The notes: generated from the letters alone by a model not told the origin. Counted from the stretch's first letter, positions 25,663 through 33,230 are shown. The stretch is DNA of 64,000 nucleotides from Bacillota bacterium (GCA_023435745.1 JAEZMD010000017.1:1-64000), one strand, 5' to 3'. Program-made: numbers and translations.

Positions 25663-25747
25663 GTGCCAAAAAGACCGGCAGATTTTGAGCTGTGCTTATG
25701 GCCGGTTGAAATATATATGTTAAGCAGTCAAGGAGGAAAGGAAACAC
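25663..25747 (+). promoter_or_regulatory. Candidate L13 leader
   Basis: The 85-base leader holds a hairpin ACCGGC (25674-25679) / GCCGGT (25701-25706) and AAGGAGG just before rplM. Low-GC Gram-positives carry an RNA element called the L13 leader at this place, thought to mediate autogenous control of rplM-rpsI. Position and stem agree; a covariance-model match was not possible here. Confidence 0.5.
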
Positions 25748-26182
25748 ATGAAGACTTTCATGGCAAAAGCCGAAGAAGTTCAAAGAAAATGGTATGTAGC
25801 CGATGCTGACGGTAAGCCGTTGGGAAGGCTTGCAAGTGAGGTTGCCAGCATACTGAGAGGGAAAAATAAGCCCACATATACGCCTCATGTCGATACGGGA
25901 GACTTTGTAATCATTATCAATGCCGAGAAGGTTGTATTGACGGGAAACAAGCTGGAAAATAAAATGTACAGGCACCATTCCGGTTGGCCGGGCGGATTGA
26001 AGGAAATGAACTACAGGACATTGATGGTAAAATCACCTGAGAAGGTTATCGAGCTTGCCGTTAAGGGAATGCTCCCCCACAACAGCCTGGGCCGTGCAAT
26101 GTTCAGAAAACTCAAGGTTTATAAAGGTGCTGAACACGAGCATCAGGCTCAGAAACCTGAAATTTTGGAAATCAACGTATAA
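25748..26182 (+). CDS. rplM: 50S ribosomal protein L13
   Basis: L13 is an early 50S assembly protein. The 144 residues contain RKWYVADADGKPLGRLAS and AVKGMLPHNSLGRAMFRKLKVY. AAGGAGG upstream of the ATG; rpsI follows after 21 bases. Confidence 0.98.
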   Translation: MKTFMAKAEEVQRKWYVADADGKPLGRLASEVASILRGKNKPTYTPHVDTGDFVIIINAEKVVLTGNKLENKMYRHHSGWPGGLKEMNYRTLMVKSPEKVIELAVKGMLPHNSLGRAMFRKLKVYKGAEHEHQAQKPEILEINV

Positions 26183-26203
26183 TGCGGAGGGAGGAGTAGA
26201 GAA

Positions 26204-26596
26204 ATGGCAAAGATACAGTATTACGGAACAGGAAGAAGAAAGAAATCAGTAGCAAGAGTCAGGCTTGTATCCGGAGACGGAAAAATAATGATAAATGACA
26301 GAACCATTGATGATTATTTCGGGCTGGAGACCATGAAGGTTATCGTAAAGCAGCCATTGACACTTACAGATACAACGTCCAAATTTGACGTGCTTTGCAA
26401 GGTCGTCGGCGGCGGTTTGTCCGGCCAGGCCGGCGCAATCAGACACGGTATCTCGAGAGCGCTGCTCAAGGCTGACGAAGAATTCAGACCGGTATTGAAG
26501 AAAGCCGGTTTCCTGACAAGGGATCCGAGAATGAAGGAAAGAAAGAAATACGGTCTCAAGAAGGCAAGAAGGGCGCCACAGTTCTCAAAGAGATAA
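26204..26596 (+). CDS. rpsI: 30S ribosomal protein S9
   Basis: S9 reaches the P-site tRNA with its C-terminal tail. The 130 residues begin with the usual YYGTGRRKKSVARVRL and end KKARRAPQFSKR, complete and unaltered. The prophage starts just behind its terminator, so the gene is not disrupted by the insertion. Confidence 0.98.
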   Translation: MAKIQYYGTGRRKKSVARVRLVSGDGKIMINDRTIDDYFGLETMKVIVKQPLTLTDTTSKFDVLCKVVGGGLSGQAGAIRHGISRALLKADEEFRPVLKKAGFLTRDPRMKERKKYGLKKARRAPQFSKR

Positions 26597-26614
26597 CAAT
26601 TCCGACGATTCCGA

Positions 26615-26647
26615 CCCCCAAACTACAGCGTTTGGGGGTTTTGTTTT
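26615..26647 (+). terminator. Terminator behind rpsI
   Basis: A perfect 9-bp stem, CCCCCAAAC (26615-26623) / GTTTGGGGG (26630-26638), is followed by TTTTGTTTT. It is the last feature that clearly belongs to the host on this side. Confidence 0.92.
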
Positions 26648-26655
26648 ATACGGAT

Positions 26656-26670
26656 TCCGATAGGTTCGGA
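26656..26670. promoter_or_regulatory. Operator-like site at the phage-host junction
   Basis: TCCGA-TAGGT-TCGGA has the same half-sites and 5-base spacing as the three operators in the phage control region near 28.2 kb. It lies 18 bases past the rpsI terminator and 50 bases from the end of the integrase gene. Confidence 0.45.
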
Positions 26671-26685
26671 GAGGAAATTATGTGA

Positions 26686-26718
26686 AACTAACAGGCAACT
26701 AACAAAAAACTAACAAAA
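26686..26718. repeat. Three 11-bp repeats, candidate integrase arm sites
   Basis: AACTAACA occurs at 26686, 26697 and 26708, exactly 11 bases apart (one helical turn). The repeats lie between the host terminator and the end of the integrase gene, where integrases of this type have their arm-type binding sites. The attachment core itself cannot be fixed without the other prophage end. Confidence 0.55.
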
Positions 26719-26721
26719 AAA

Positions 26722-27744
26722 TTAAATGAGATCAATCGCCTTTTTCAGTTCTTCGATATCCTTGTGTGTGTAGACTTTATCGGTGACATCCTGTGAGGCA
26801 TGCCCAAGTATTCTTTTTATGCTTAGCTTATTTGCTCCAGCGTTATCTAACAATGTGGCACAGGTGTGGCGGCAATCATGCGGTTTGTGCTCCATCCCAA
26901 GCTGTCCCATAATGGGAAGAAATCTCTCTTTGTAGTAGTTGTCATACGACATTTGCTGACCTTTGGCATTAATAATCAAGAATGTGTTTTCGCTATCAAT
27001 CCTAGCCTTGATAAGTGGGGCTATTTTTTTGTTAATAGGCACCGCTCTATTCTTGCCTGCCGCCGTTTTAATTCCGCCTATTATGTATCTTTCATCTAAG
27101 TGTATGTTATTGTTTTCAATCAATAGAAGCTCACCAACCCGAAAACCTGTGTATATCATTATTAACACAGTATCAACAAAGTCCATGCGCCCCAGGTTAT
27201 CCCACAATGTTTGAATTTCGGCATCGGTGAACGGTTTACGGCTCCCGCTGTCGGTCTTTTCTGGCATCTCAATATATTCTGCGTATTTTTTTGATACAAT
27301 GTCATGTTCCATAGCGTAGTCGTAGAGCTGGTTATATAAAACTTTAATCTTTCTAACCGTGTCATATCCCTTGCCACAATTATCGATAACATCCTGCAAG
27401 TGTTCAGTTCGTATATCTGTAAACTTCAAATCATATAAAGGCTCAGAAATATTATACGCCATTTTATAGCATTTCAAGTTTGATTCAGATAGCTTGTCCC
27501 CTCTTCTGTTAAGCCATTTTTCATAAACTTCAGCAAAGGTAATATCCATTGCCTTAAGATCATAAGGGCTATCGTTGTAATCGGCCAATGCCTTAATAGC
27601 CTTTGGCCTTGTGTCAAAGTAGCCTAAAGTCGCAAATGTTTGCTTTCTGTCCTCGCTCCACCCAGTAGTTATGCGGACTATAAACGGTCGTCTTCTATTG
27701 CCTGACAGCTTGTATACTGAGCCATATCCGTTTGGGTTTCTCAT
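26722..27744 (-). CDS. int: Phage integrase (tyrosine recombinase)
   Basis: The 340-residue protein is a tyrosine site-specific recombinase that inserts and excises the prophage. The N-terminus (NGYGSVYKLSGNRRRPFIVR) looks like an arm-binding domain. A core-binding SAM-like domain covers about residues 65-160. The catalytic part carries Arg in TGFRVGEL, His and Arg in HDCRH, His in GHAS and Tyr in KVYTH. ATG at 27744 follows GGAGGG. It lies at the left prophage edge and reads toward the host genes. Confidence 0.95.
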   Translation of the reverse strand: MRNPNGYGSVYKLSGNRRRPFIVRITTGWSEDRKQTFATLGYFDTRPKAIKALADYNDSPYDLKAMDITFAEVYEKWLNRRGDKLSESNLKCYKMAYNISEPLYDLKFTDIRTEHLQDVIDNCGKGYDTVRKIKVLYNQLYDYAMEHDIVSKKYAEYIEMPEKTDSGSRKPFTDAEIQTLWDNLGRMDFVDTVLIMIYTGFRVGELLLIENNNIHLDERYIIGGIKTAAGKNRAVPINKKIAPLIKARIDSENTFLIINAKGQQMSYDNYYKERFLPIMGQLGMEHKPHDCRHTCATLLDNAGANKLSIKRILGHASQDVTDKVYTHKDIEELKKAIDLI

Positions 27745-27758
27745 TGTGACCCTCCGCA

Positions 27759-28073
27759 TTATTTGCTATATTTTGCCTTTATAAATTCAATGTAGTTGTC
27801 GATATCTTTTCTTGCTTCTTCTGGCAGATTGTCAATCTCGCCCGTGAGGAATTTTCTGATCCTTGAATCGGATGCGAAAGATTCCTCCTCCAACAACCAA
27901 CCGCTAGACACGCCTAAAGCATCACTCAATAAAGCTAACATGTCAATGTCCGGCCTGTGCTGATTATTCTCCCAATCGCTTATTGAACTATTTTTAGCGC
28001 CAATGATGTCCGCAAGCTGTATCTGAGTAAGCCCTTTAGCTTTCCTGGCTTTTCTTATTCTTTCCCCTAACAT
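27759..28073 (-). CDS. CI-like phage repressor (XRE family)
   Basis: The 104-residue protein has an N-terminal helix-turn-helix of the XRE/Cro family (RKAKGLTQIQLADIIGAKNSSISDWENNQ, about residues 6-35) and a short C-terminal region without a peptidase domain. It should maintain lysogeny by binding the three operators in the divergent region next to it. ATG at 28073 has AAAGGA 8 bases upstream. A short repressor with no self-cleavage domain implies another mode of induction. Confidence 0.88.
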   Translation of the reverse strand: MLGERIRKARKAKGLTQIQLADIIGAKNSSISDWENNQHRPDIDMLALLSDALGVSSGWLLEEESFASDSRIRKFLTGEIDNLPEEARKDIDNYIEFIKAKYSK

Positions 28074-28097
28074 ACTACACATCCTTTCTCAATTTAC

Positions 28098-28125
28098 ATT
28101 ATACTCATAATTTCGATTTTGTAAA
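28098..28125 (-). promoter_or_regulatory. Leftward promoter of repressor-integrase
   Basis: On the minus strand TTTACA (28125-28120), 16 bases and TATAAT (28103-28098) form a promoter for the repressor gene. Operator O1 is 10 bases upstream of it. Confidence 0.65.
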
Positions 28126-28134
28126 TAAAAATAT

Positions 28135-28209
28135 TTCGAAATAGTCGGAATTATTATTGACATTTCGAAATGGTCGGAATATACTATAGATAAATCCGAA
28201 CTGTTCGGA
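28135..28209. promoter_or_regulatory. Three lysogeny operators O1-O3
   Basis: Three 15-bp sites share T(T/C)CGA-N5-TCGGA: O1 28135-28149, O2 28164-28178 and O3 28195-28209. Centres are 29 and 31 bases apart, about three helical turns. O2 lies between the -35 and -10 of the rightward promoter, O1 just upstream of it and O3 just past its start. This is the layout of a lambda-like genetic switch. Confidence 0.85.
28157..28185 (+). promoter_or_regulatory. Rightward early promoter
   Basis: TTGACA (28157-28162), 17 bases and TATACT (28180-28185) give a near-consensus promoter for the early genes. Operator O2 fills its spacer, so a bound repressor would block polymerase. Confidence 0.88.
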
Positions 28210-28238
28210 ATTAGAGAAACAGAAAGGAGGACGCTAAC

Positions 28239-28463
28239 GTGGGGGTCGGACTAAAGATTAAGAAATACATGGAAGACAATAACATTCAGCAAAACAATCT
28301 ATCGGTCACGTCTGGAATCGCAACTCCAAAATTAAACTTGGCACTCAACGAAAAACGCAAACTTACATTCGAAGAGTATGAAATTCTTTGCTACTGCCTC
28401 GGTGTGGGAGTGGACAAGTTCCTTGAACCCAAAAAGCCAAAAACGAAGAAAAGGAGTGCATAG
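28239..28463 (+). CDS. Cro-like XRE regulator
   Basis: The 74-residue protein has a small helix-turn-helix domain (IKKYMEDNNIQQNNLSVTSGIATPKLNLAL) and a basic C-terminal tail (PKKPKTKKR). It is the first gene behind the rightward promoter, the position of Cro. GTG start at 28239, 8 bases after AAAGGAGG. It probably competes with the repressor for the operators. Confidence 0.8.
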   Translation: MGVGLKIKKYMEDNNIQQNNLSVTSGIATPKLNLALNEKRKLTFEEYEILCYCLGVGVDKFLEPKKPKTKKRSA

Positions 28464-28465
28464 CG

Positions 28466-28651
28466 GTGGCGCAAAACATTTCCGTAAAAGAAGCGGCACA
28501 AATCATGGGAGTATCGCAGCAATTTGTGAGAATCGGGATGCAGAGGGGACAATTGCCAATCGGAACAGCAGTAAAATTAAGTTCAATCTGGACATATCAC
28601 ATATCGCCAAAATTGTTTTACGAGTACATAGGAGAAGTTGAAAATAAGTGA
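28466..28651 (+). CDS. Small helix-turn-helix protein
   Basis: This 61-residue protein has the pattern VKEAAQIMGVSQQFVRIGMQRGQLPIGTAV, a winged helix-turn-helix of the excisionase/MerR-like kind. It is transcribed right after the Cro-like gene. It may be an excisionase or an early regulator; sequence alone does not decide. GTG start behind AAGGAG. Confidence 0.7.
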   Translation: MAQNISVKEAAQIMGVSQQFVRIGMQRGQLPIGTAVKLSSIWTYHISPKLFYEYIGEVENK

Positions 28652-28662
28652 GGGACAAGCTA

Positions 28663-29319
28663 ATGGCAAATCAATCAATCGTTAACAATCAATTCGGTGT
28701 AACTGAAAGGAACGGTATACCGGTAGTAAGCAGCAGATATGTCGCTGAAAACTTCGGCAAGAGGCATGATGATGTTTTAAAATCTATTCGCAATTTAGGC
28801 TGTAGCGAAGAATTTAGACTCCGCAATTTTTCGGAGTCCTCATATCGAAATGAGCAGAACAAAAAGCAACCCGAATATTTAATGACGCGTGACGGATTTT
28901 CAATTCTTGTCATGGGTTTCACCGGCAAGAAAGCTATGCAATTCAAAGAATCATACATAAATGCTTTTAACCAAATGGAATCATTCATCCGCAACCTACT
29001 TGAGGCTAAAGCGGACTTCCCCGAATTCACCGATGCTATCATGCAGGCGCACGAAGAACCAAAGCATTACCATTTTTCTAACGAATGCGACATGATAAAC
29101 GGTATTGTGCTTGGAATGTCGGCAAGGAAGTTCAGGGAGCAAAACGGCATTGAAGCAAAGTCAATTAGACCATATCTGACGGCACAGCAGATTGAAGCTG
29201 TAAGGTCACTGCAAAGGATAGACATAGGACTTATCTACAGCATACCGGACTATTATGAAAGAAAGCAGATGCTTGAAAGCCAGTATGTAAGGCTACAGCA
29301 GAAGGCACTAACAGCGTAA
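28663..29319 (+). CDS. Rha-family phage regulatory protein
   Basis: The N-terminal part (about residues 15-115, VVSSRYVAENFGKRHDDVLKSIRN ... YLMTRDGFSILVMGFTGKKA) is the Rha domain found in regulatory proteins of lambdoid and Firmicute phages. The rest (about 120-218) is helical and not assigned. The ATG at 28663, 8 bases behind GAGGG, is preferred to a GTG at 28648. A second gene of this family follows, so a duplication is likely. Confidence 0.82.
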   Translation: MANQSIVNNQFGVTERNGIPVVSSRYVAENFGKRHDDVLKSIRNLGCSEEFRLRNFSESSYRNEQNKKQPEYLMTRDGFSILVMGFTGKKAMQFKESYINAFNQMESFIRNLLEAKADFPEFTDAIMQAHEEPKHYHFSNECDMINGIVLGMSARKFREQNGIEAKSIRPYLTAQQIEAVRSLQRIDIGLIYSIPDYYERKQMLESQYVRLQQKALTA

Positions 29320-29334
29320 ATAGGAGGAAACGCT

Positions 29335-30066
29335 ATGAACAGTCTTACCATCATCAAATCAAACGGGCAATTCGCAATTGACAGCCGGGAAGTGGCAGAA
29401 ATGACAGAAGTCAGACATTCAGATTTACTTGAAAAAATCAACGGATATGTAGTGCATTTACTCAACGGAAAATTCCGTTCAGTGGAATTCTTCATTAAAA
29501 GTAGTTACGAGGACAGCACAGGCCGTACACTTCCTTGTTACCTTCTCACTCGTAAAGGGTGCGATATGGTTGCCAACAAAATGACTGGCGAAAAAGGTGT
29601 GCTATTCACAGCTGAGTATGTGACCAAGTTTGAGGAAATGGAAAAGGCACAGCAGAAGCCCGTCACAGCCCTTGAAGCACTTGCACAGACCGTACAGGCA
29701 TTGCAGGAGCAAGAACGCCGCATGACGCAGATTGAGACAACACAGCAAGCCATAAAGGAAGCCGTCATATCGGAGCCTGACAACTGGCGTGAGGATATCA
29801 ATAAGAAGATGAACAAAATCGCTCAGACAATCGGCGTAAACCAATACAAGGAAGTCCGCTCCGAATCGTACAAGCTACTTGAGCAGCGTGCCGGTGTGAA
29901 ACTGGAGAGGCGGCTCGACAACAAGAAAGTCCGCATGCTTAAGGAAGGGTCAAGTCCGTCGGCAATCAAGAACACCCGCAAGATTGATGTGATTGACGAG
30001 GATAAGAAGTTGCGCGAAATCTACGGCAAAATCGTTTCTGAATATTTCATTAAGTATGTAGCGTAG
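29335..30066 (+). CDS. Rha/ORF6C-type phage regulatory protein
   Basis: The 243-residue protein begins with a Rha-like domain (DSREVAEMTEVRHSDLLEKINGY ... YLLTRKGCDMVANKMTGEKG). A coiled stretch (about 120-145) and an ORF6C-type C-terminal domain (WREDINKKMNKIAQTIG ... IYGKIVSEYF) follow. Such antirepressor-like proteins sit in the early region of many Firmicute phages. AGGAGG stands before the ATG. DNA binding is inferred. Confidence 0.8.
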   Translation: MNSLTIIKSNGQFAIDSREVAEMTEVRHSDLLEKINGYVVHLLNGKFRSVEFFIKSSYEDSTGRTLPCYLLTRKGCDMVANKMTGEKGVLFTAEYVTKFEEMEKAQQKPVTALEALAQTVQALQEQERRMTQIETTQQAIKEAVISEPDNWREDINKKMNKIAQTIGVNQYKEVRSESYKLLEQRAGVKLERRLDNKKVRMLKEGSSPSAIKNTRKIDVIDEDKKLREIYGKIVSEYFIKYVA

Positions 30067-30078
30067 GAGGTCTTATCT

Positions 30079-30321
30079 ATGCCTAAAGAAGTAGTCAAGC
30101 ATCAGTGCAATTTCTGCATTAAATCATGGGTTAGCAAATATCGCGCAGTCCAACACGAGAATAAATGTTACCGAAATCCATTTGTAAAATCGTGCTGGAC
30201 GTGTGGATATCGAACTGAAAATTACTGCAATCTACATTTTAAAACAATCTTTATACAAGGCTTACCGGTTAGAGATTGCAAGGGCTGGACAGACGAAACC
30301 TTTGACTATTCGGAATGGTAA
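30079..30321 (+). CDS. Cysteine-rich small protein, zinc-finger-like
   Basis: The 80-residue product has many cysteines and histidines: HQCNFC near the start, a QHENKC segment, then CWTCGYRTENYCNLH. This suggests one or two zinc sites. AGGAGG before the ATG and a tight place behind the ORF6C gene support expression. No known family recognised. Confidence 0.6.
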   Translation: MPKEVVKHQCNFCIKSWVSKYRAVQHENKCYRNPFVKSCWTCGYRTENYCNLHFKTIFIQGLPVRDCKGWTDETFDYSEW

Positions 30322-30430
30322 CATCCCCACACCGCACAGGCTTAATAAGCGTCTGCACATTGACAATTGCATAGCATCACCCGGAGCCTGACGGAAATGG
30401 GCACAGAACCTGGAGGAAAGGGAGGCACAC

Positions 30431-30538
30431 ATGCGCACTATACTAATCATCCTGCGCGACATATACGGTAATCGCCGCATCAGTTGGGCGAGTATCAAGG
30501 TGGCGCTGGAGTATGCGAGGGGGAGGAAATTGAAGTGA
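30431..30538 (+). CDS. Very small protein (35 residues)
   Basis: ATG at 30431 lies behind GGAGG (30421-30425) and opens a 35-residue frame (MRTILIILRDIYGNRRISW...) with a hydrophobic start and basic end. Its stop overlaps the GTG start of the next gene (GTGA), which suggests translational coupling. A shorter look-alike stands at 31255. Function unknown; it may be a leader peptide. Confidence 0.5.
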   Translation: MRTILIILRDIYGNRRISWASIKVALEYARGRKLK

Positions 30539-31236
30539 AAATATGTTGGTTTTCAGCAGGTGTAAGTAGTTTTATAGCAGGGTACCTTGAAAGAGATACA
30601 ATTGACAAGTTTATATATTGCCACATAGACGACCAGCACCCTGACACTATGCGATTTGTAAAGGATTGTGAAAAGGTGTTAGGTAAAGAAATTGAAATAC
30701 TACAGTCAAGATATAAAACTGTTGAGAATGTGATAAGGCAATTTCAGTTTATCACTGCTCCCGGGAAAGGCGCTCAATGCACTAGAATACTTAAAAAACG
30801 TGTTCGTAAAGAATGGGAACAAGGTAAGAAGGATTTGACCTATGTGTGGGGATACGACATAAACGAAAGGCATAGGGCAGAGAGAATAGAAGAATCGTTC
30901 CCACAACACAAGCACGTATTCCCGTTAATTGATAAAGAACTTACAAAGGAAGATTGTCATGGAATACTTAGAAACCTTGGAATTAAACGCCCTGCAATGT
31001 ATGACATGGGTTATCGCAACAATAATTGTATTGGTTGTGTACAAGGCGGGATGGGATATTGGAACAAAATACGAACAGATTTTCCGGAAGTATTTGAACA
31101 AAGAGCAAAACTAGAAAGAGAAGTAGGAATGAGTTGCATAAACGGTATTTATCTTGATGAATTAGATCCGAGCAGGGGTAGAGTTGAAGACGAAATTATG
31201 GATGATTGCAGCATGTTTTGCATGTTATACAGTTGA
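30535..31236 (+). CDS. PAPS-reductase-like (PP-loop) phage protein
   Basis: The 233-residue protein belongs to the phosphoadenosine phosphosulfate reductase/ATP pyrophosphatase superfamily. The PP-loop is altered to CWFSAGVSSF near residue 4 (usual SGGKDS), and a cysteine pair stands in NCIGCVQGG near residue 178. Related phage proteins are common and have been linked to sulfur or adenylation chemistry, but the substrate is unknown. The GTG at 30535 fits GGGAGGAAA upstream and overlaps the preceding 35-residue frame. Confidence 0.8.
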   Translation: MKICWFSAGVSSFIAGYLERDTIDKFIYCHIDDQHPDTMRFVKDCEKVLGKEIEILQSRYKTVENVIRQFQFITAPGKGAQCTRILKKRVRKEWEQGKKDLTYVWGYDINERHRAERIEESFPQHKHVFPLIDKELTKEDCHGILRNLGIKRPAMYDMGYRNNNCIGCVQGGMGYWNKIRTDFPEVFEQRAKLEREVGMSCINGIYLDELDPSRGRVEDEIMDDCSMFCMLYS

Positions 31237-31254
31237 TTCTACAGGAGGCCACAC

Positions 31255-31329
31255 ATGCGAGCACTATTAGCACTACTCTACCACATACGCGGCAACGGCT
31301 GGAAAGGTGCGTTGTTGGCGTGGCGGTGA
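31255..31329 (+). CDS. Very small protein (24 residues)
   Basis: ATG at 31255 follows AGGAGG by 6 bases and opens a 24-residue frame (MRALLALLYHIRGNGWKG...). It resembles the start of the frame at 30431 (MR-[TA]-[IL]-L..L ... [IY].GN). Two similar mini-frames, each behind a strong ribosome binding site, suggest real short peptides or translational leaders. Confidence 0.4.
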   Translation: MRALLALLYHIRGNGWKGALLAWR

Positions 31330-31351
31330 GGAAGGGAGAGGGGGAGGAAAT

Positions 31352-31549
31352 ATGAAGGTTAAATTTATTGAAGTAGGTCGAGATAATAAGTCCTGGGAGG
31401 CTGAATGTAACGGCGAATTAACTTATGAATGGCTATACGGTCAGGCTAAAAAGGCGTTAAGGTCAAGCGATATAGATTTTTCAGAAGATGGAACAATATT
31501 TGCCGGGTTTCGCAATGTTGGCAGATTTGAGGTCGCCCATGAAAAATAA
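31352..31549 (+). CDS. Small phage protein, unknown function
   Basis: The 65-residue product (MKVKFIEVGRDNKSWEAECNG...) has a DNKSWEAE start and an acidic-aromatic C-terminus and looks like a compact alpha/beta fold. GGGGGAGGA precedes the ATG at 31352. Its end overlaps the start of the SleB-like gene by 11 bases. No family recognised. Confidence 0.6.
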   Translation: MKVKFIEVGRDNKSWEAECNGELTYEWLYGQAKKALRSSDIDFSEDGTIFAGFRNVGRFEVAHEK

Positions 31550-32192
31550 ATATGTTTACATAATCGCCGCCTTTCTGCTCACCACTTTACCGCTCATATC
31601 CATCGAAATACGGCATCAATCAGACATACAGCAAATCAGCACACTTACCGCCGAAAACGCCGTCTTGCAGCAGGATATATCAACTCTGCAAGATACAGCA
31701 GATAAACAGGCACATGAGATTGAGCGGCTTACTAAAGAAAACGTACAGCTTAAAGGACAAATGAGCAAGTTACAGGCAAGTTGCCAGCAAGTTAAAAAAT
31801 CGGACAGAGGCGCTGACCGTCCACGATACAACTTGACCGAAGCCGAACGTGACCTGGTGGAACGTGTCGTTATGGCAGAATCGGGCGGCGAGAGTTATGA
31901 GGGACAGATGCTTGTCTGCCAGTGCATCCTCAACGCCTGCGAGATCGACGGCATGCGTCCGGCAGAAGCGATACGAAAGTACGCATATGCAAAGGGCAGA
32001 CCGAAACCAAGCGACAGCGTTAAACGGGCAGTATCGGCAGTGTTTGACCGAGGCGAAACGGTGACGGATGAAGCAATAGTGTACTTTTATGCGCCGGGGG
32101 TGGTGCGGAGTGAGTTCCACGAAAGTCAGATATTCTGCATTGAAGAAGGCGGGCATCGGTTTTTTGCGGAGAGGGGAGATGGTGGAAATTAG
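31539..32192 (+). CDS. SleB-like cell-wall hydrolase, membrane-anchored (copy 1)
   Basis: The 217-residue protein has an N-terminal membrane anchor (about residues 5-22, YIIAAFLLTTLPLISI) and a coiled coil (about 30-85). A cell-wall hydrolase domain of the SleB/CwlJ type follows (from about 95, ERVVMAESGGESYEGQMLVCQCILN). SleB enzymes are lytic transglycosylases that attack spore cortex; the first Glu of AESGGE is the expected catalytic residue. A near copy lies at 41406. Position in the early region, away from a lysis cassette, is unusual. Confidence 0.85.
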   Translation: MKNKYVYIIAAFLLTTLPLISIEIRHQSDIQQISTLTAENAVLQQDISTLQDTADKQAHEIERLTKENVQLKGQMSKLQASCQQVKKSDRGADRPRYNLTEAERDLVERVVMAESGGESYEGQMLVCQCILNACEIDGMRPAEAIRKYAYAKGRPKPSDSVKRAVSAVFDRGETVTDEAIVYFYAPGVVRSEFHESQIFCIEEGGHRFFAERGDGGN

Positions 32193-32262
32193 TAACGGTT
32201 TTATCTGTAGATACTGCGGAAAAGAAAAGCCTTGGGAGGAAAGAGAAGTGAGGAATTTATGA
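32179..32262 (+). CDS. Very small CxxC protein (27 residues)
   Basis: ATG at 32179 overlaps the end of the SleB-like gene; GGGGAG is upstream. The 27-residue product has a CRYC pair followed by charged residues, perhaps half of a zinc site. Its stop overlaps the next start as ATGA. Expression is plausible but unproven. Confidence 0.4.
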   Translation: MVEISNGFICRYCGKEKPWEEREVRNL

Positions 32263-32714
32263 AAATTTATGTAGCATCATCTTGGAAAAACGGTGACGAT
32301 GTGAAAGTTATAGCCGCATATCTTCGAGAAAAAGGCCATGAAGTCGATTGTTTTGCAGACACAAGCACTGGGCGATATGTATTTCACTATTCGGAGATTG
32401 AATCATTTGAGGATCTGGACGCCATTAATTTTCTGTACGATAGGCGTTCTCAAAAGGCTTTCAATGAGGATAAGAAATGGATTGACTGGTCTGACTGCGT
32501 TTTATTGGTTCTTCCGGCAGGCAAGTCAGCACATCTTGAGGCTGGATACGCTGTTGGCAAGGGTAAGCACCTTATTATTTATCAACAGACTTTCCCCAAA
32601 GGTGAGTTTGATGTTATGTATGGCTTTGCTGACATGATAACAGATGATTTCAATGTCGTGATGGATTATCTGAAAGATAGAGACGAAAGCCTGTTTGAGA
32701 TTGGTGCAGATTAG
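32259..32714 (+). CDS. Nucleoside 2-deoxyribosyltransferase-like protein
   Basis: The 151-residue protein starts MKIYVASSWKNGDDV, a typical Rossmann-like opening of the nucleoside 2-deoxyribosyltransferase/DUF4406 group. It has WIDWSDCVLLVLPAGKSAHLEAGYA, where the Glu of HLEAG is the expected nucleophile. Such enzymes move deoxyribose between bases or hydrolyse nucleotides. In a phage this would feed nucleotide salvage or make unusual nucleotides. ATG at 32259 is coupled to the preceding mini-frame. Confidence 0.75.
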   Translation: MKIYVASSWKNGDDVKVIAAYLREKGHEVDCFADTSTGRYVFHYSEIESFEDLDAINFLYDRRSQKAFNEDKKWIDWSDCVLLVLPAGKSAHLEAGYAVGKGKHLIIYQQTFPKGEFDVMYGFADMITDDFNVVMDYLKDRDESLFEIGAD

Positions 32715-32771
32715 CAGGAATACGCACAAAGGCGGGCATCTGTTCTTTGAGAGGAAGGAAGGAGGGCTAAG

Positions 32772-32978
32772 GTGATACAGGTTAATATCAAGTTCAAGGA
32801 TGGCACAGCAAAGAAATTCAATCATGTACGCTATCTTTCAACGTATAAAAATAAACTTTACATGCTGAGGCACGTTTACAAAAACAACCTTGAAAGAAAG
32901 CAGAAGGAAGAAGAATTTAACCTTGATGATGTACAGCATTTTTATTTAGACCAAAGACCAAGCTATCACGATTATTGA
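32772..32978 (+). CDS. Small phage protein, unknown function
   Basis: This 68-residue basic protein (MIQVNIKFKDGTAKKFNHVRYL...) begins with a predicted beta hairpin and continues with a charged helical part. GGAGG lies before the GTG. No family recognised; it sits in a run of small early genes. Confidence 0.55.
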   Translation: MIQVNIKFKDGTAKKFNHVRYLSTYKNKLYMLRHVYKNNLERKQKEEEFNLDDVQHFYLDQRPSYHDY

Positions 32979-33040
32979 CATTCCGCGCAAGGCGTCACAG
33001 TCCACAAGCTGAAAGGCAATAAATTTTAGGAGGGGTTAGA

Positions 33041-33220
33041 TTGAAATTCAAAGTATCGAAACTTGATTATGACAACGGGTGTTACGGTTGCAGAAAGTCA
33101 TGCAATTTCAACGGTTTGCGTGTAAGTGCGGAATCGGTCAAAGCAGTAAAGAAGGATAAGCACGGTATACGCACTATGCCAAAGAGTGCTGAAATGTACG
33201 GCTGTAACTCAGTGAGATAG
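33041..33220 (+). CDS. Small cysteine-rich phage protein (59 residues)
   Basis: TTG at 33041 stands behind AGGAGGGG and opens a 59-residue frame (MKFKVSKLDYDNGCYGCRKSCNF...). It has CYGCRKSC near residue 14 and a further Cys near the end, suggesting a zinc site. Function unknown. Confidence 0.6.
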   Translation: MKFKVSKLDYDNGCYGCRKSCNFNGLRVSAESVKAVKKDKHGIRTMPKSAEMYGCNSVR

Positions 33221-33230
33221 GGAGGTAATC

